NCBI GenBank assembly: GCA_933228675.1
Contig: OW121744.1
Span: forward strand, 95,317,264-95,381,263
From: Stomorhina lunata
Lineage: Eukaryota > Arthropoda > Insecta > Diptera > Rhiniidae
DNA length: 64,000 bases
Reading direction: 5' to 3'
A program made the position numbers and the translations under genes. The notes below the pieces were generated by a model. The model was not told the origin of the DNA. It did no database searches and worked only from the letters and a program-made list of their open reading frames with translations. Positions 26,100 through 36,583 of this stretch are shown piece after piece. Every line of letters begins with the position of its first letter. Position 1 is the first letter of the stretch.

Positions 26100-27556
26100 G
26101 AATTTATTATATAGAAAAATTTTCGATAAAAAAAATTTTCTATAGAAAAATGTTCGATAAAAAAATTTTTGATAAAAAAATTTTTCTATAGAAAAATTTT
26201 CGATAAAAAAATTTTTCTATAGAAAAATTTTCGATAAAAAATTTTTCTATAGAAAAATTTTCGATAAAAAAATTTTTCTATAGAAAAATTTTCGAGAAAA
26301 AAATTTTTCTATAGAAAAATTTTCGATAAAAAAATTTTTCTATAGAAAAATTTTCGATAAAAAAAATTTTTCCATAGAAAAATTTTCGAGAAAAAAATTT
26401 TTCTATAGAAAAATTTTCAATAAAAAAATTTTTCTATAGACAATTTTCCAAAAAAAAAAAAATTATATAGAAAATTTTCCAAAAAAAAGTTTTTCTATAG
26501 AAAAATTTTTCTATAGAAAAATTTTCGATAAAAAAATTTTTCTATAGAAAAATTTTCGATAAAAAAATTTTTCTATAGAAAAATTTTCGATAAAAAAATT
26601 TTTCTATAGAAAAATTTTCGATAAAAAAAAAAATTCTATAGAAAAACTTTCCCTAAAAAAATTTTTTCTATAGAAAAATTTTCGAGAAAAAAATTTTTCT
26701 GTAGAAAAATTTTTTTTAGGGAAAATTTTTCTATAGAAAAAAATTTTTCTATAGAAAAATTTTCGATAACAAAATTTTTCTATAGAAAAATTTTCGATAA
26801 AAAAAATTTTTCCATAGAAAAATTTTCCCTAAAAAAAATTTTTCTATACCAAAATTGTCGATAAAAAAATTTTTCTATAGAAAAATTTTCGATAAAAAAA
26901 TTTTTATATAGAAAAATTTTCGATAAAAAATTTTTTCTATAGAAAAATTTTCGATAAAAAATTTTTTCTATAGAAAAATTTTCGATAAAAAAATTTTTCT
27001 ATAGAAAAATTTTCGATAAAAAAATGTTTCTATAGAAAAATTTTCGATAAAAAATTTTTCTATAGAAAAATTTTCGATAAAAAATTTTTCTATAGAAAAA
27101 TTTTCGATAAAAAAATTTTTCTATAGAAAAATTTTCGATAAAAAAATTTTTCTATAGAAAAATTTTCGATAAAAAAATGTTTCTATAGAAAAATTTTCGA
27201 TAAAAAAATGTTTCTATAGAAAAATTTTCGATAAAAAAATTTTTCTATAGAAAAATTTTCGATAAAAAAATTTTTCTATAGAAAAATTTTCGATAAAAAA
27301 ATTTTTCTATAGAAAAATTTTCGATAAAAAAATTTTTCTATAGAAAAATTTTCGATAAAAAGATTTTTCTATAGAAAAATTTTCGATAAAAAAATTTTTC
27401 TATAGAAAAATTTTCGATAAAAAAATTTTTCTATAGACAAATTTTCGATAAAAAAATTTTTCTATAAAAAAATTTTCAATAAAACAATTTTTCTATATAA
27501 AAATTTTTAATAAAAAAATGTTTCAATAGAAAATTTTTCGATAAAAAAATTTATTG
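26100..27556 (+). repeat. Satellite family B array, 31-bp units
   Basis: About 47 units of 31 bp (CGAT at 27260 and 27291). Each unit has TTTTTCTATAGAAAAA, a perfect 16-bp palindrome that extends by TTTT/AAAA to 24 bp, followed by TTTTCGATAAAAAAA. Variants include CGAG for CGAT, extra AAAA/TTTT half-units at 26430-26830 and TGTTTC. The last few units (after about 27460) are decayed. B is nearly the reverse complement of family C at 58710-62165. Confidence 0.96.
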
Positions 27557-28503
27557 GAAACAGACGCCATGTTGCCAGCATTGAGAAAGGCTGTATAATG
27601 GGAACATAGAGTTCAAATGGTTGAGTCGAAGGGTGTTTAGTTCTTTATAGAACACTACCTCTATGCCTATTTAATGGTAGCACCATAATAATATCAAAGT
27701 TTTTCCATATTATTGTTTAAAACAATTTAATTTTCACAATTCTCAGTTCTTTTAATAATTCATTTAAGCACTCTAATTAAAACTACTTTAGTCATTTAAT
27801 TGTTCATATATCTCTGCAAAATGCATTCATAAATTTCATTAAACAATTGCCTTAAAACTCATTACAAACAAATCAGCTTAAAAACAAAAGCTTGCAGTTT
27901 TTTTGTTTGTTTTCATAAAATATAATATTTTTTCTTGGACCTCATTTAAAAGAGCTTTGGCATAAAAATTAAATAAGCTGCCTTTTTGCGCAAACAGTTT
28001 AAAAAATGCACAAAAAAACTATATTGTCCATTGTTTAAACAATAAACATGCTTGAGTTAAATACTGGAAGAATACAAAAAAAAATGTGCAAGGCACAATT
28101 TTTTTCACAGGACTGTGGCAAGTAGAATGTGTAAGTTGAGGTTTTTGGTTCAAATTGTAAGCATTTTATATCAACAGCAGGAGATCTGTTCCTTATTAAT
28201 TAAGAATTATTTTAATTAAGGTAATAAATTTAAAAATAAACAGCCAACATGAAAAAAACGACAAGAAACAAATAAATGAAATGAAAAAGAAAGAAATAAA
28301 GAGAATATTTCGCTAAGGTTGCCAAGTGCATAATTTAAAGTTAAGCAAATTGTTGCAGCAATAATTTAAGGCATTTGTTGCAACACTCTTTAAGGTTCCC
28401 TGTGGTGATGTTTTACTTTAGAGAGTCATGGCTTGCCGCTTTTAAAAGCCTTAAGGTTCAACCTGGCAACTTTTTATTTTCCAAAAATTAAGTTTTTTAA
28501 CCA
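27557..28503. other. Unique AT-rich spacer
   Basis: No gene seen. Around 28320-28480 there are faint family D-like half-sites (GGTTGCCAAGTGC, TTGTTGCAACACT). Confidence 0.5.
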
Positions 28504-28930
28504 AAACAAGTAAGACTGTTATATTCGGCTGTGCCGAATCTTGTATACCCACCATCAAGTTCTACGAGAGTGCAGCTAATTCAAAATGTTGACCAAATGT
28601 TGTTTTGTTGGTAATATATTTGGACTAAATTCGGTTGCAGTGGTATTGTTACTATAGTTCAACATTTAAAAGTATCTAAGTGGTTTCCCAAGTATTTACC
28701 TTGGACAAAATGCTGTTCCATGACCGAATATAGTTTTACATTAATAAGCTAATTCGTTGTGCCATAAACATGTTGATAGCAACACGGCAGGTTCATATAT
28801 TTAGTTAGGAGTTCCTAATGCATCTACCGTGTATAAAGTCTGGACCTAACATTGATTGATAGCTATCTAATTTCGTAGATGCAATCTTAATACACTGAAT
28901 GTACCGCCAAATCTTTTTGATTGTAGATAT

Positions 28931-29747
28931 AAACAAGTAAGAAAGTGCTATAGTCGGTAAAGCCCGACGACATACGATACCCTTCACCTTTAAGGTCAAA
29001 GGTGTTCTTTTATCTGTATAAAGACAAATATTTACTGAATTTTGCCATCCTACAAACGTTTTATCAAAACTTATTTATTTAAGCTGTTTCCGTCATTTGG
29101 ACTTATATGAGAGCTAGGGTCAAATGTGGACCGATTATCTCGAAATTTGGCAAATTGATTACAGTTGTTACATTTGTTAAAATTATGTATGAAAGAAATA
29201 AACTTTAAATTTTCATTATCTTTAGATTTACGAGCGTTTTAGTGATTTTTGTCTCATTTAGTGCGTTTGGATAGAAGAGTTTGTATGGGACCTATGGTCA
29301 AATGTGAACCGGTTTCAACAACATTGGTACAGTGATTTTGGTTTACAAAAGCAGTGTTTGTTTTAAATTTCATGAAAAAATATTGATATTTGTGGTCAAT
29401 ATATCAATTCCGGGAAGTGGGACCTATGGGACCGATTTGAATTTCAATAGCCATGGTCCCATTATCAAAAAAATGATCAAATTTCATCAAATTATCTTTA
29501 GAATTGCGACCTGTAGTTTGATTACAAGGTTTACATGGGGGTCCAGCCAGCCAGACGGACGGACGGACGGACATCGCTAAATCGACTCAGAAAGTGATTC
29601 TAAGCATATTGGTATACTAAAAGGAAAGTGATTCTAAGCCTATTGGTATACTAAAAGGTGGGCCTAAGACAAATATTTCTATGCGTTACATACATCAGAA
29701 CAAACTTGTAATACGCTTTCCACCTATGGTGGTGAAGGGTATAAAAA
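28931..29747 (-). mobile_element. DINE-1-like element, type B, inserted in the type A element
   Basis: About 817 bp running from AAACAAGTAAGAAAGTGC to GGTGAAGGGTATAAAAA. Subterminal inverted repeats ATACCCTTCACC (28977-28988) and GGTGAAGGGTAT (29731-29742), a small GTCGG/CCGAC hairpin at the left end and a short GACGGACGGACGGAC tract near 29557 repeat the DINE plan. The related type A copy at 43.8-45.5 kb has no insertion at the corresponding point (about 45055-45075), which confirms it as an insertion. Other type B copies: 32890-33520 and 38425-39115. Confidence 0.82.
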
Positions 29748-30892
29748 GGGATGTTATACTATAGTCAAATGTCTACCGATTGTTACCAAATTCAAAATAA
29801 TGGCTGGTATTAATATAAAGTTTATTTGTGCAAAATTTAGTGGCCATAGCTGACATAGTTTATAATTTAAAAGCTTTTAACTGGCGTTTGTGGCATTTTA
29901 GTGGTTACCGGGAGCGGTTTTACATGAAAGCTATGGTCAAAAATGGACCGATTCCTATAAAATTTGACATACTGACTGAAAGTTGCATAAAACTTTTCTG
30001 CTCTAAGTTAAGTAGTCATAGATTTTACAATTTTATTCAATTTATCAGCATAAATGTGATTCCCGGGGCAGGGTTACATGGGAGCTCTAACTAAATGTGA
30101 ACCGGTTTTACCCATTTTCAGCACACAATTGCACATATCGAAAATACTTTTGCTAAATTTTGTTTCTCTAGCACTTGTAGTTAAGCAGCTATCGCGCTTT
30201 TCTCTGAAGGAAAGACGGACATAACCCGTCTTTTCTTTTTTGTATTTTTGTGTTTCCGTAAGTCTTTTATATGGGAGCTATGGTCAAATAGTAAACGATA
30301 ATAACAAAATTTTGCACACTGGCTGGCATTCACATAAGACTTCCTTTTGTAAAATTTTGTTGCTGTAGCCCTTTTCGTTAAGGCGCTATCACGTTTTTAT
30401 CTGACGGACAGACGGACATAAACCCCCTTTTCTTTTTGTATTTTTGTGTTTACGTTAGTTTTTTATATGGGAGCTATGGTCAAATGGTAATCGATTGTGA
30501 CAAAATTTTGCACGCTGGTTGGCATTGACATTAGACCTGTTATAGTTTTAGATTTATTGGCATTTAAGTGTATTTTAGTTGAAATTTTGGCTAGTTCCGT
30601 AAGTTTTTTGTATGGGAGCTATGACTAAATGTGAACCGATTTTGATGAAATTTTATACGCGGCCTAGGGCTTATGCAAAACTTCTATGTGCCAAATTTTA
30701 ACATCATAGCTATTGTAGTTTGTTATTTATTAGCAAATAAGCGATTAGCGTAGGCAAGGTTATACGGGAGCTATGGTCAAAAGTTAAACGATTTTTCCCA
30801 ATTTCAATACCAAAATTTTCTCAGAAATGAAGAATGTTTTTACTAAGTTTCAGTGAGCTAGCTCCTTTCGTTTAGGCGTTATCGTGATTTCA

Positions 30893-30943
30893 ACAGACAG
30901 ACAGACATACAGACGGACAAACGGACGGACAGACGGACAAACG

Positions 30944-31006
<63 letters not shown>

Positions 31007-31014
31007 GGACGGAC
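30893..31014 (+). repeat. (GACA)n/(GACG)n microsatellite
   Basis: About 30 tetranucleotides, the reverse-complement (GTCY)n tract of the type A element. The Cys-Leu-Ser-Val frame on the minus strand is a by-product. Confidence 0.96.
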
Positions 31015-31150
31015 ATCGCTCAAGTCATAGAATTTCATAAGGATTCAAAATATACTTCAATTTTGGTTTTTGAGCCAATATTAAGGAAATTACAAACGGA
31101 ATGACAATCTCAATATACCCCCCATTCTTTTTGATGGTGGGTATAAAAAA

Positions 31151-32286
31151 GGATGCATTTGCCAAGAAAAATTAAATGTTGCTTGAATTCTGCTATATTT
31201 ATTAAGAAACTTATGGTTGTAAAATATTTATTGTTCAAACACACATTGACTGCATCAAGGCGTAAGGACGGACTGAAGGATCCACAGACAGCCATGACAA
31301 CAACAACAACAACACTGGCTTTACGTAATTAACAACCAACAAATGAGTCAAAATTTATGTTGTTGCTGATTTTGACGCTGATGATATTGCGTAGCGCCCC
31401 CTTTGGTGAACACGCTGAAATATTCTTTTCTGTTGCAACAACTTTAAGCAGTCTGTCATCCGTCCGTCCGTCCGTTCATGCCTCTGACTTATGGAGAAAC
31501 ATCATGTTGCTTTAACTTTCCTGAATTTGTGGCAAGTTTTTGGCATTTGTTCTTAAGTTTGTTGCTGTGGCTGGTGTTTCTTTATTTGTTGCTTTAAAGG
31601 TTTTCACCACAACATGTCGTCGTCTTCATTGTTGTTGTTGTTCGTCTTTTTGGTTCTCCTTAACAATGTGGGTCATTGTAGATCAATTGTCATTGATAGC
31701 TGGGAGTATTTCTTATTTTAGCCAATTTTTTTTCTTTTTGGTGTTTTCTGGTTTTATTTCATGTTTTTCTTAAAGGAGATGTTGCTTATTTTGCTGATTG
31801 GTTTCTTAGCCAAAAAAAAAATAACTAAAAAAAACACCAACGACAACAACTAAACGAACAAATAAATCAAGCAATATAATGTCAAAAAAATTTAATTGGT
31901 AGAAAATTGTTAAAATGCCATTAAAAAAAAGCCAACAGAAAAAAAAAATAAAGTTATAAAAAATTTTCGTTACCTGATTTTTTCAAATAGTGAGAATTTT
32001 TTGATTTTTTAAGGTTTTCCCTCATAAATAAAAAATCGTGTTGCTCTAAAAATATATATCTTATAGAATTGTTATTGTTATTGTTTTTTTTTTTTGTTAT
32101 AAAATATGAGTTTACAGCGTGATGTTAACAAAAATGTTTGCTGATAAAAATCCTTGTCATTAAGAGTCGTTGCCTGATTGGCTTCATTTCGTTCCACTTC
32201 GATGCAACAAAACCCAATAACCCAGAATAAAGTGTTGACATACTTTAAAATGTTTGGAAATATTTAAAAGTCACTGTAACGTTAGA
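31151..32286. other. Unique spacer with small simple repeats
   Basis: Contains (CAA)n at about 31297-31313, CCGTCCGTCCGTCCG near 31460 and T-rich runs near 31725 and 32080. The 77-codon frame at 31540-31773 has no recognisable domain. No gene called. Confidence 0.5.
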
Positions 32287-32520
32287 CTAGAAGAAAAAAT
32301 GTATTTTCAAATGTTGTCCCAAATCCTCATAAAGATTCCGGAAACGACTTATATCTGTCGCAATGCAGACGGCCGCATCGAACTCTTCACCTTCGCACAG
32401 CTCTGAAGAAAGTGGGTAAGAATTGACAAAAGCGGCTCTGAATGTTATCAACAACGGCTCATCTACATCTAGGGTATACGTCCGACTAGACCTAAGGCAC
32501 ACAGATTTCGACAATCATAT
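32287..32520 (-). pseudogene. Fragment of an unidentified dispersed coding sequence, copy 1
   Basis: The minus strand encodes an open 75-residue stretch with SVCLRSSRTYTLDVDEPLL, TFRAA, FDAAVCIATD and RFRNLYEDLG. A clearly homologous stretch lies at 42963-43182 on the plus strand (SVCLSSGQMYTL, PLLPTFRAA, FDSVCIATD), broken by stops and frameshifts. Two diverged copies on opposite strands suggest a dead dispersed element or gene family. I do not recognise the protein. Which strand was coding is uncertain, but the shared FDxxVCIATD frame favours this one. Confidence 0.5.
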
Positions 32521-32889
32521 CATTATGAAAAAACCTTGTCCTTTTTTCCAGTCAGCATTTCTATTATTTTGTGATTATATTTAACTCTTTTTTGACTGCA
32601 ACGGACGATTTTCAAATATGGCATCATTTTCGATTCGAAAAACACTATGCCTTCGGGAGAAAATGTAGGGTACCATCAACTCTCTTGTGATACGTTTTTG
32701 AGTCTTTTCGAATCAATTTTACGATTGAGTCTGTGGTTGTTAAAGAATCATCTTGCAATAACTTTTTAATCATTTTTGGAGTACTTTTTGAGCCATTTTT
32801 GACTCAATTTCGATTACTTTTTCAGTTGTTTAAAAAAAAAGAAAAAAGTAACAATCAAGCTGCGATATTGTTGTTATTTTATTTATTTT
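32521..32889. other. Short spacer
   Basis: Repeated GAGTCTTTT/GAATCAATTTT-like phrases around 32690-32820, otherwise nothing. The 130-codon frame at 32733-33125 runs into the neighbouring element and is not called. Confidence 0.4.
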
Positions 32890-33520
32890 TCATCTACGCC
32901 GTTGTTATTGGACCCCCATGTAAACCTTGTAATCAAACTACAGGTCACAGTTCTAAAGATAATTTGGTGAAATTTGGCACAGATCATTTTTTTTTTTTTG
33001 ATAATGGGATCATGGCTATTGAAATTAGTCGAAATCGGTCCATTATTTATGGTACCTCCCATAGGTCCCACTTCCCGGAATTGACATATTGGCCAGAAAT
33101 ATTAATATTTTTTCATGAAATTTAAAATAAATTCTGCTTATGTAAACTAAAATCACTGTACCAAATTTCGTTGAAATCGGTCCACATTTGACTATAGCTC
33201 CCATACAAACTCTAAAACAAACGCTCGTAAAACTAAAGATAATAAAAATTTTGAGTTTATTTTTTGAATACATAATTTTTGTAACAACTGTAATCAATTT
33301 GCCAAATTTCGAGATAATCGGTCCACATTTGACCCTAGCTCTCATATAAGTCCAAATGACGGAAGCAGCTTAAATATATATTCTTTGAGAAAATGTTTGT
33401 ATGATGCCAAAATTTAGCAAATATTTGTCTTAATGCAGGAAAAATAACACCTTTGACCTTAGTGGTAAAGGGTATCGTATGGTCGGGCTTGACCGACTAC
33501 AGCGCTTTCTTACTTGTTTT
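32890..33520 (+). mobile_element. DINE-1-like element, type B, 5' truncated
   Basis: From GGACCCCCATGTAAACCTTG to CTTTCTTACTTGTTTT it matches the reverse complement of 28931-29540. The 3' end is intact (GGTAAAGGGTATCGTATGGT, GTCGGGCTTGACCGAC hairpin, CTTACTTGTTTT), whereas the (GTCY)n tract and 5' end are missing. The two ~100-codon frames here are non-coding by-products. Confidence 0.78.
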
Positions 33521-33569
33521 AACTAATTTTGATTAAAAAATTGTTTAAAAACCAACTTTAAATTCAATT

Positions 33570-33844
33570 TATCATTCACTTGTAACTTGTAAAATTTTTT
33601 TAAGAGTCTTCGTCGACCCTATGCTTTTTTTCTACAATTCTACAAGTGTACAATTACAAATTTAGAATTGTAAAACAAAACCACTTGTAGGAGTATGACT
33701 TGTAAACTTGTGAATTGTAAAAATCACTTGTAACTACAAACTTGTAATTGTATTTATATGAAACACAATTATTTACAAGTTCGCAATTTTACAGGCAAAA
33801 ACACTTGTAATTGTAAACTTGTAGCTTAGTGAAATAGGGCCCTG
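33570..33844 (+). repeat. Cluster of ACTTGTAA motifs ending in GGGCCCTG, possible transposon end
   Basis: At least nine copies of ACTTGTAA or its complement TTACAAGT lie within 275 bp, followed by GTGAAATAGGGCCCTG. Iterated subterminal motifs next to a short terminus are common in hAT-like and P-like elements. No matching second end was found, so this is tentative. Confidence 0.35.
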
Positions 33845-34385
33845 TTCTGATAAACTTTAGTGTCGTTTTACACACGGCTTCTGAGTACTAAAAATAATTG
33901 ATTTGGTCTTAAACGCATACTTTGAATTCACTGCTTTTGTTGTCGTTGTAACTGAGATATCATTTTTAATTTTAGAAAGTTGGCAGTCCTTAGTCGGAAT
34001 GTAAATGGGATGCAGTTGTTGCCTGGGTTTCCTGCTAACAGGTAATAACTGTATTCAATTCCTACTCACACCTCTTAGTGGTACATCCTGGAAACCTGAG
34101 CAACCTAGTTGAAGATGCGGTAAACAACCCGAGTGGGATTCTAGGTCAGGGCCAACGTGAGAGGGAGTTATCTTGGAGCCATTCCGACGTATTTGGTCTA
34201 AGGGTCTAAGATAATTGTACTTTATAAAGTACGGAACTGTAGCATCTGTTCAACATGTTAGTTGCGGCTACAAGCGGGTGTCTGTTTCGGATCGAACGAC
34301 TCGCTTTACAAACGTGGCTCTTGTCTTTGGACTCATCATCCATCGACTTAACACTTACGATGTTTTAAGCATGGAAAGAAACAAC
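33845..34385. other. Unclassified, moderately GC-rich region
   Basis: Higher GC than average with phrases such as GGTACATCCTGGAAACCTGA and GATTCTAGGTCAGGGCC. It may be body of an old LINE upstream of the next fragment, but no conserved motif was found. Confidence 0.35.
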
Positions 34386-34537
34386 ATAACAGAATATACT
34401 ACTCCAAGGGGTAATCATGCGAGAAATCCCCCTGCTACGGCAGCTGGCACAAGGATTTTGGAGGTGCCTTATCTATGCAAGAACATCCTGATGAATGAAA
34501 CCAAGAGGCCCTATGCTCCACTGGGAGTCAAGGATAA
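34386..34537 (+). pseudogene. LINE reverse-transcriptase C-terminal tail fragment
   Basis: Reads TPRGNHARNPPATAAGT and, in another frame, EALCSTGSQG followed by a stop (34535-34537). The tail ALCSTxSQx-stop and the preceding PxG..R-P-x-T segment are shared with the fragment at 35474-35735 and resemble the very C-terminal end of non-LTR (CR1/jockey-like) RT polyproteins. Frameshifted and without any catalytic part. The open frame over 34215-34595 is mostly in the wrong frame. Confidence 0.5.
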
Positions 34538-35473
34538 CAGAAGAAGAAGTCGGAATCCTGAAATTCGTTCCGGTACAAAGAACCTACTACCGTGAACGAT
34601 AGTTTAGGTAGCTGTTGGTAGATTTTAGAACAAGCTAGTGGCGACTTCTTAAATGAACTAATAACGTTTAATTATTTAAATTAAGGACTTTTTTAAAGTT
34701 TGTTTGAAATTAATAATAAACTTGCAACAAATGCTGCAACAATACAATAGATTTATTTAATTTCAAAACGAAATGTATGTCACTAATATAATTTTTATTT
34801 ATTTCCACAACTTTTTTTCAACGGAAATAAATTTTCATTTAAATGCAATGCAACCAACACCTGCTACAATTCCTCTCCTTTTTTTTGTTTTTTCGTTCAT
34901 TTCTCTTGCGGCTGTTTGTCAGCAGCATCTGCTGCTTAGCAGCTCATCAACTCACAAAAACTATATTAATTTATAATTCAAACTGGTATCGAAAAAAAAT
35001 CGAGAATTTTTTGTATTATTTTACAGAATCTGACCACACAATTTGTCCGGTTAACTTAAGTAAATAAATAATTATTAAAACAATTTAAATTGATAATATA
35101 CAATTTGTTTTTCGTTAATTCAATTTGAAATTTATGCGGGTTCAATCTTTAGCAGAGAAATGTTAAATTTGTTACCATAACAAGAGTCACGTGTCTTTGA
35201 CACACAGAGAGAAAGAGTGAAAAAGAACGTATTTAACAGGAGCCACAGAGAAATGATTGTTACACATAATTAGGGGTTTCAACACCTGCTGCGTCTTTTT
35301 TGTCTTGGTTTCGTGAAATGAGTACAAATTATTGATGTTTCCAATAACATAAAAAAGTCTAAGAACAAATATTAATATTCATGAAGGTAGCAGAAGTTAA
35401 ATGAAAAGGATTATTTCAAATGAAAATTGAAGTACATATGTTTTTTCAAACAGTATTTAGTTTTCTTTTTCTG
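34538..35473. other. AT-rich spacer
   Basis: No gene seen. Small overlapping frames at 34773-34976 and 34843-35067 are T-rich low-complexity. Confidence 0.5.
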
Positions 35474-35735
35474 TTATCTTTGACTTCTAGTGGAGCATAG
35501 GGCCACAACCATCTTTTTATATCGGACTCTAATGCGAGATGTTTGGCATACGTCATTTCAGGAATATCTTGCTGCTTGCAACTCCTTCTGCACGTTGTAA
35601 CAGGTTCAACAACACGACGGCTGCTTCCCTGTATATTCGAAGTGCGTGGCCTATCCATCGTTGATATACCTCAATAGAAGTAGGGATTTGATTTGCCGCG
35701 TTAAGTAGATCTTCATTTCTTATGCGGTTCGGCAA
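35474..35735 (-). pseudogene. LINE reverse-transcriptase C-terminal fragment
   Basis: On the minus strand: IRNEDLLNAANQIPTSIEV, then RWIGHALR, a frameshift, then NIQGSSRRVVEPVTTCRRSC and, after another shift, ALCSTRSQR and a stop (35474-35476). The R-W-I-G-H-x-L-R and N-P-Q-G-x-R-R-x-G-R-P-x-x-T-W-R-R sequence is typical of the C-terminus of many insect endonuclease/reverse-transcriptase LINEs. Catalytic domains are missing, and the frame is broken at least twice. A retro-element relic. Confidence 0.7.
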
Positions 35736-36221
35736 CTATATATTAAGGATTTGCTTTTGTTGCATTTGTTTGCAAAGGCTTGCAGTCGCTTATCGATGGC
35801 ATTTGTGCGTTTCCAAGCCAACATTGCTATAGTACTATTTTTACTGTGTTGCTTAGATCAATACCCAAACTGATTTTCGCGGAGTGTGAAGAATTCAAAA
35901 TTACTCGACTTAGTATTTTACTTGGAATTGGAAGAAGTGGTATATCCCTGTAGTTTTATCATGTTATAATCTGGCAGCACTGACTTTGAAAAGACAATTT
36001 TACATAAGTGTGATCTGTATAAACATAGTTGCGCCTCGCACATACTAGCGTGTCGGTGTGAAAGTTCAAAAGCTTTTTTGTAAAAAATCACACATTGTGC
36101 TGTAGAGCTGGACTCCACTTTATACTATATCACTGAAAACTGTAATTGAGTGACATGTATGTTTTTAGAACAGAGAAGTTTCGTCATTTGTTGTAAGGTA
36201 GACGCATTATTTAAGCTTTTT
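35736..36221. other. Spacer with outward-facing transposon-like end
   Basis: Contains AATCTGGCAGCACTGA at 35968-35983, whose perfect inverse is at 36350-36365. Sequence at 36150-36221 resembles 38190-38255 and looks like LINE 3' untranslated DNA on the minus strand (see the RT pseudogene at 36562). Confidence 0.45.
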
Positions 36222-36486
36222 AAGGTAGAAGGCCAATGCACGCGGCAAGCGGCTGTGGGCGGCAATCAGCTGTTTTTTGATTTGTCAAATTTCAAGGGAC
36301 AATTGAAAAAAGTAGAACTTTGTTCTACTTTTCCGCGCGGCAGATTTTTTCAGTGCTGCCAGATTTAATTATATCCTACTCAAATATTTTTTATATGAAC
36401 ATTTTTGTAAACAAGCGCACATTTTATGTACTGGAAATACTACGACCGCCCGCAGCCGCATGCAGCGTGTATTGGCCCTGTACCTT
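36222..36486. mobile_element. MITE-like element with 41-bp terminal inverted repeats
   Basis: Left repeat 36222-36262 and right repeat 36446-36486 match at 35 of 41 positions by eye (AAGGTAGAAGGCCAATGCAC against AAGGTACAGGGCCAATACAC, continuing through GCGGCTGTGGGCGG against GCGGCTGCGGGCGG). The ends are unusually GC-rich for the window. Inside is a hairpin with perfect 11-bp arms, AAAAGTAGAAC and GTTCTACTTTT, around TTT (36308-36332). No coding capacity. No clear target-site duplication seen. It appears inserted in the 3' untranslated part of the LINE remnant. Confidence 0.72.
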
Positions 36487-36508
36487 TATTCTACAGCAAA
36501 TTTGATTT

Positions 36509-36583
36509 CTTTTACATCGACCGCGTGTTAATGCTTTTACATCGACCGCGTGTTAATGTGTTTACATCGAACTCGTGTTAATA
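36509..36583 (-). repeat. Three 25-bp tandem copies at the LINE stop codon
   Basis: CTTTTACATCGACCGCGTGT plus TAATG occurs at 36509-36533 and 36534-36558, and a variant at 36559-36583. On the minus strand the unit encodes the last residues INTRSM/INTSSM and the TAA stop of the RT pseudogene, so the repeat multiplied its C-terminal end. Confidence 0.9.

Larger units (their letters stand above)
28504..31150 (-). mobile_element. DINE-1/mini-me-like element, type A, interrupted by a nested insertion
   Basis: Bounded by perfect 15-bp subterminal inverted repeats: TATACCCACCATCAA at 28543-28557 and TTGATGGTGGGTATA at 31131-31145. At the left end a short hairpin (TTCGGC, TGT, GCCGAA) precedes CTTACTTGTTTT on the minus strand. 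At the right end the order on the minus strand is subterminal repeat, conserved block, (GTCY)n. This layout (5' subterminal repeat, GTCY tract, body, 3' subterminal repeat, stem-loop) is that described for DINE-1 Helentrons, so the element reads right to left. The body has duplicated ~190-bp segments (ATATGGGAGCTATGGTCAAA) that also exist in the copy at 43.8 kb. It encodes no protein. Without the nested insertion it is about 1.83 kb. Confidence 0.8.

Noticed and set aside
32733..33345. Frames of 100-130 codons at 32733-33125 (+) and 33043-33345 (-).
   Set aside because: They lie in or run into a non-coding type B DINE-like element that recurs at 28.9 and 38.4 kb with different frames open.
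34215..34595. 126-codon frame as an intact gene.
   Set aside because: Its 3' part overlaps an RT tail whose conserved residues (ALCSTGSQG-stop) lie in a different frame, and no domain fits the rest.
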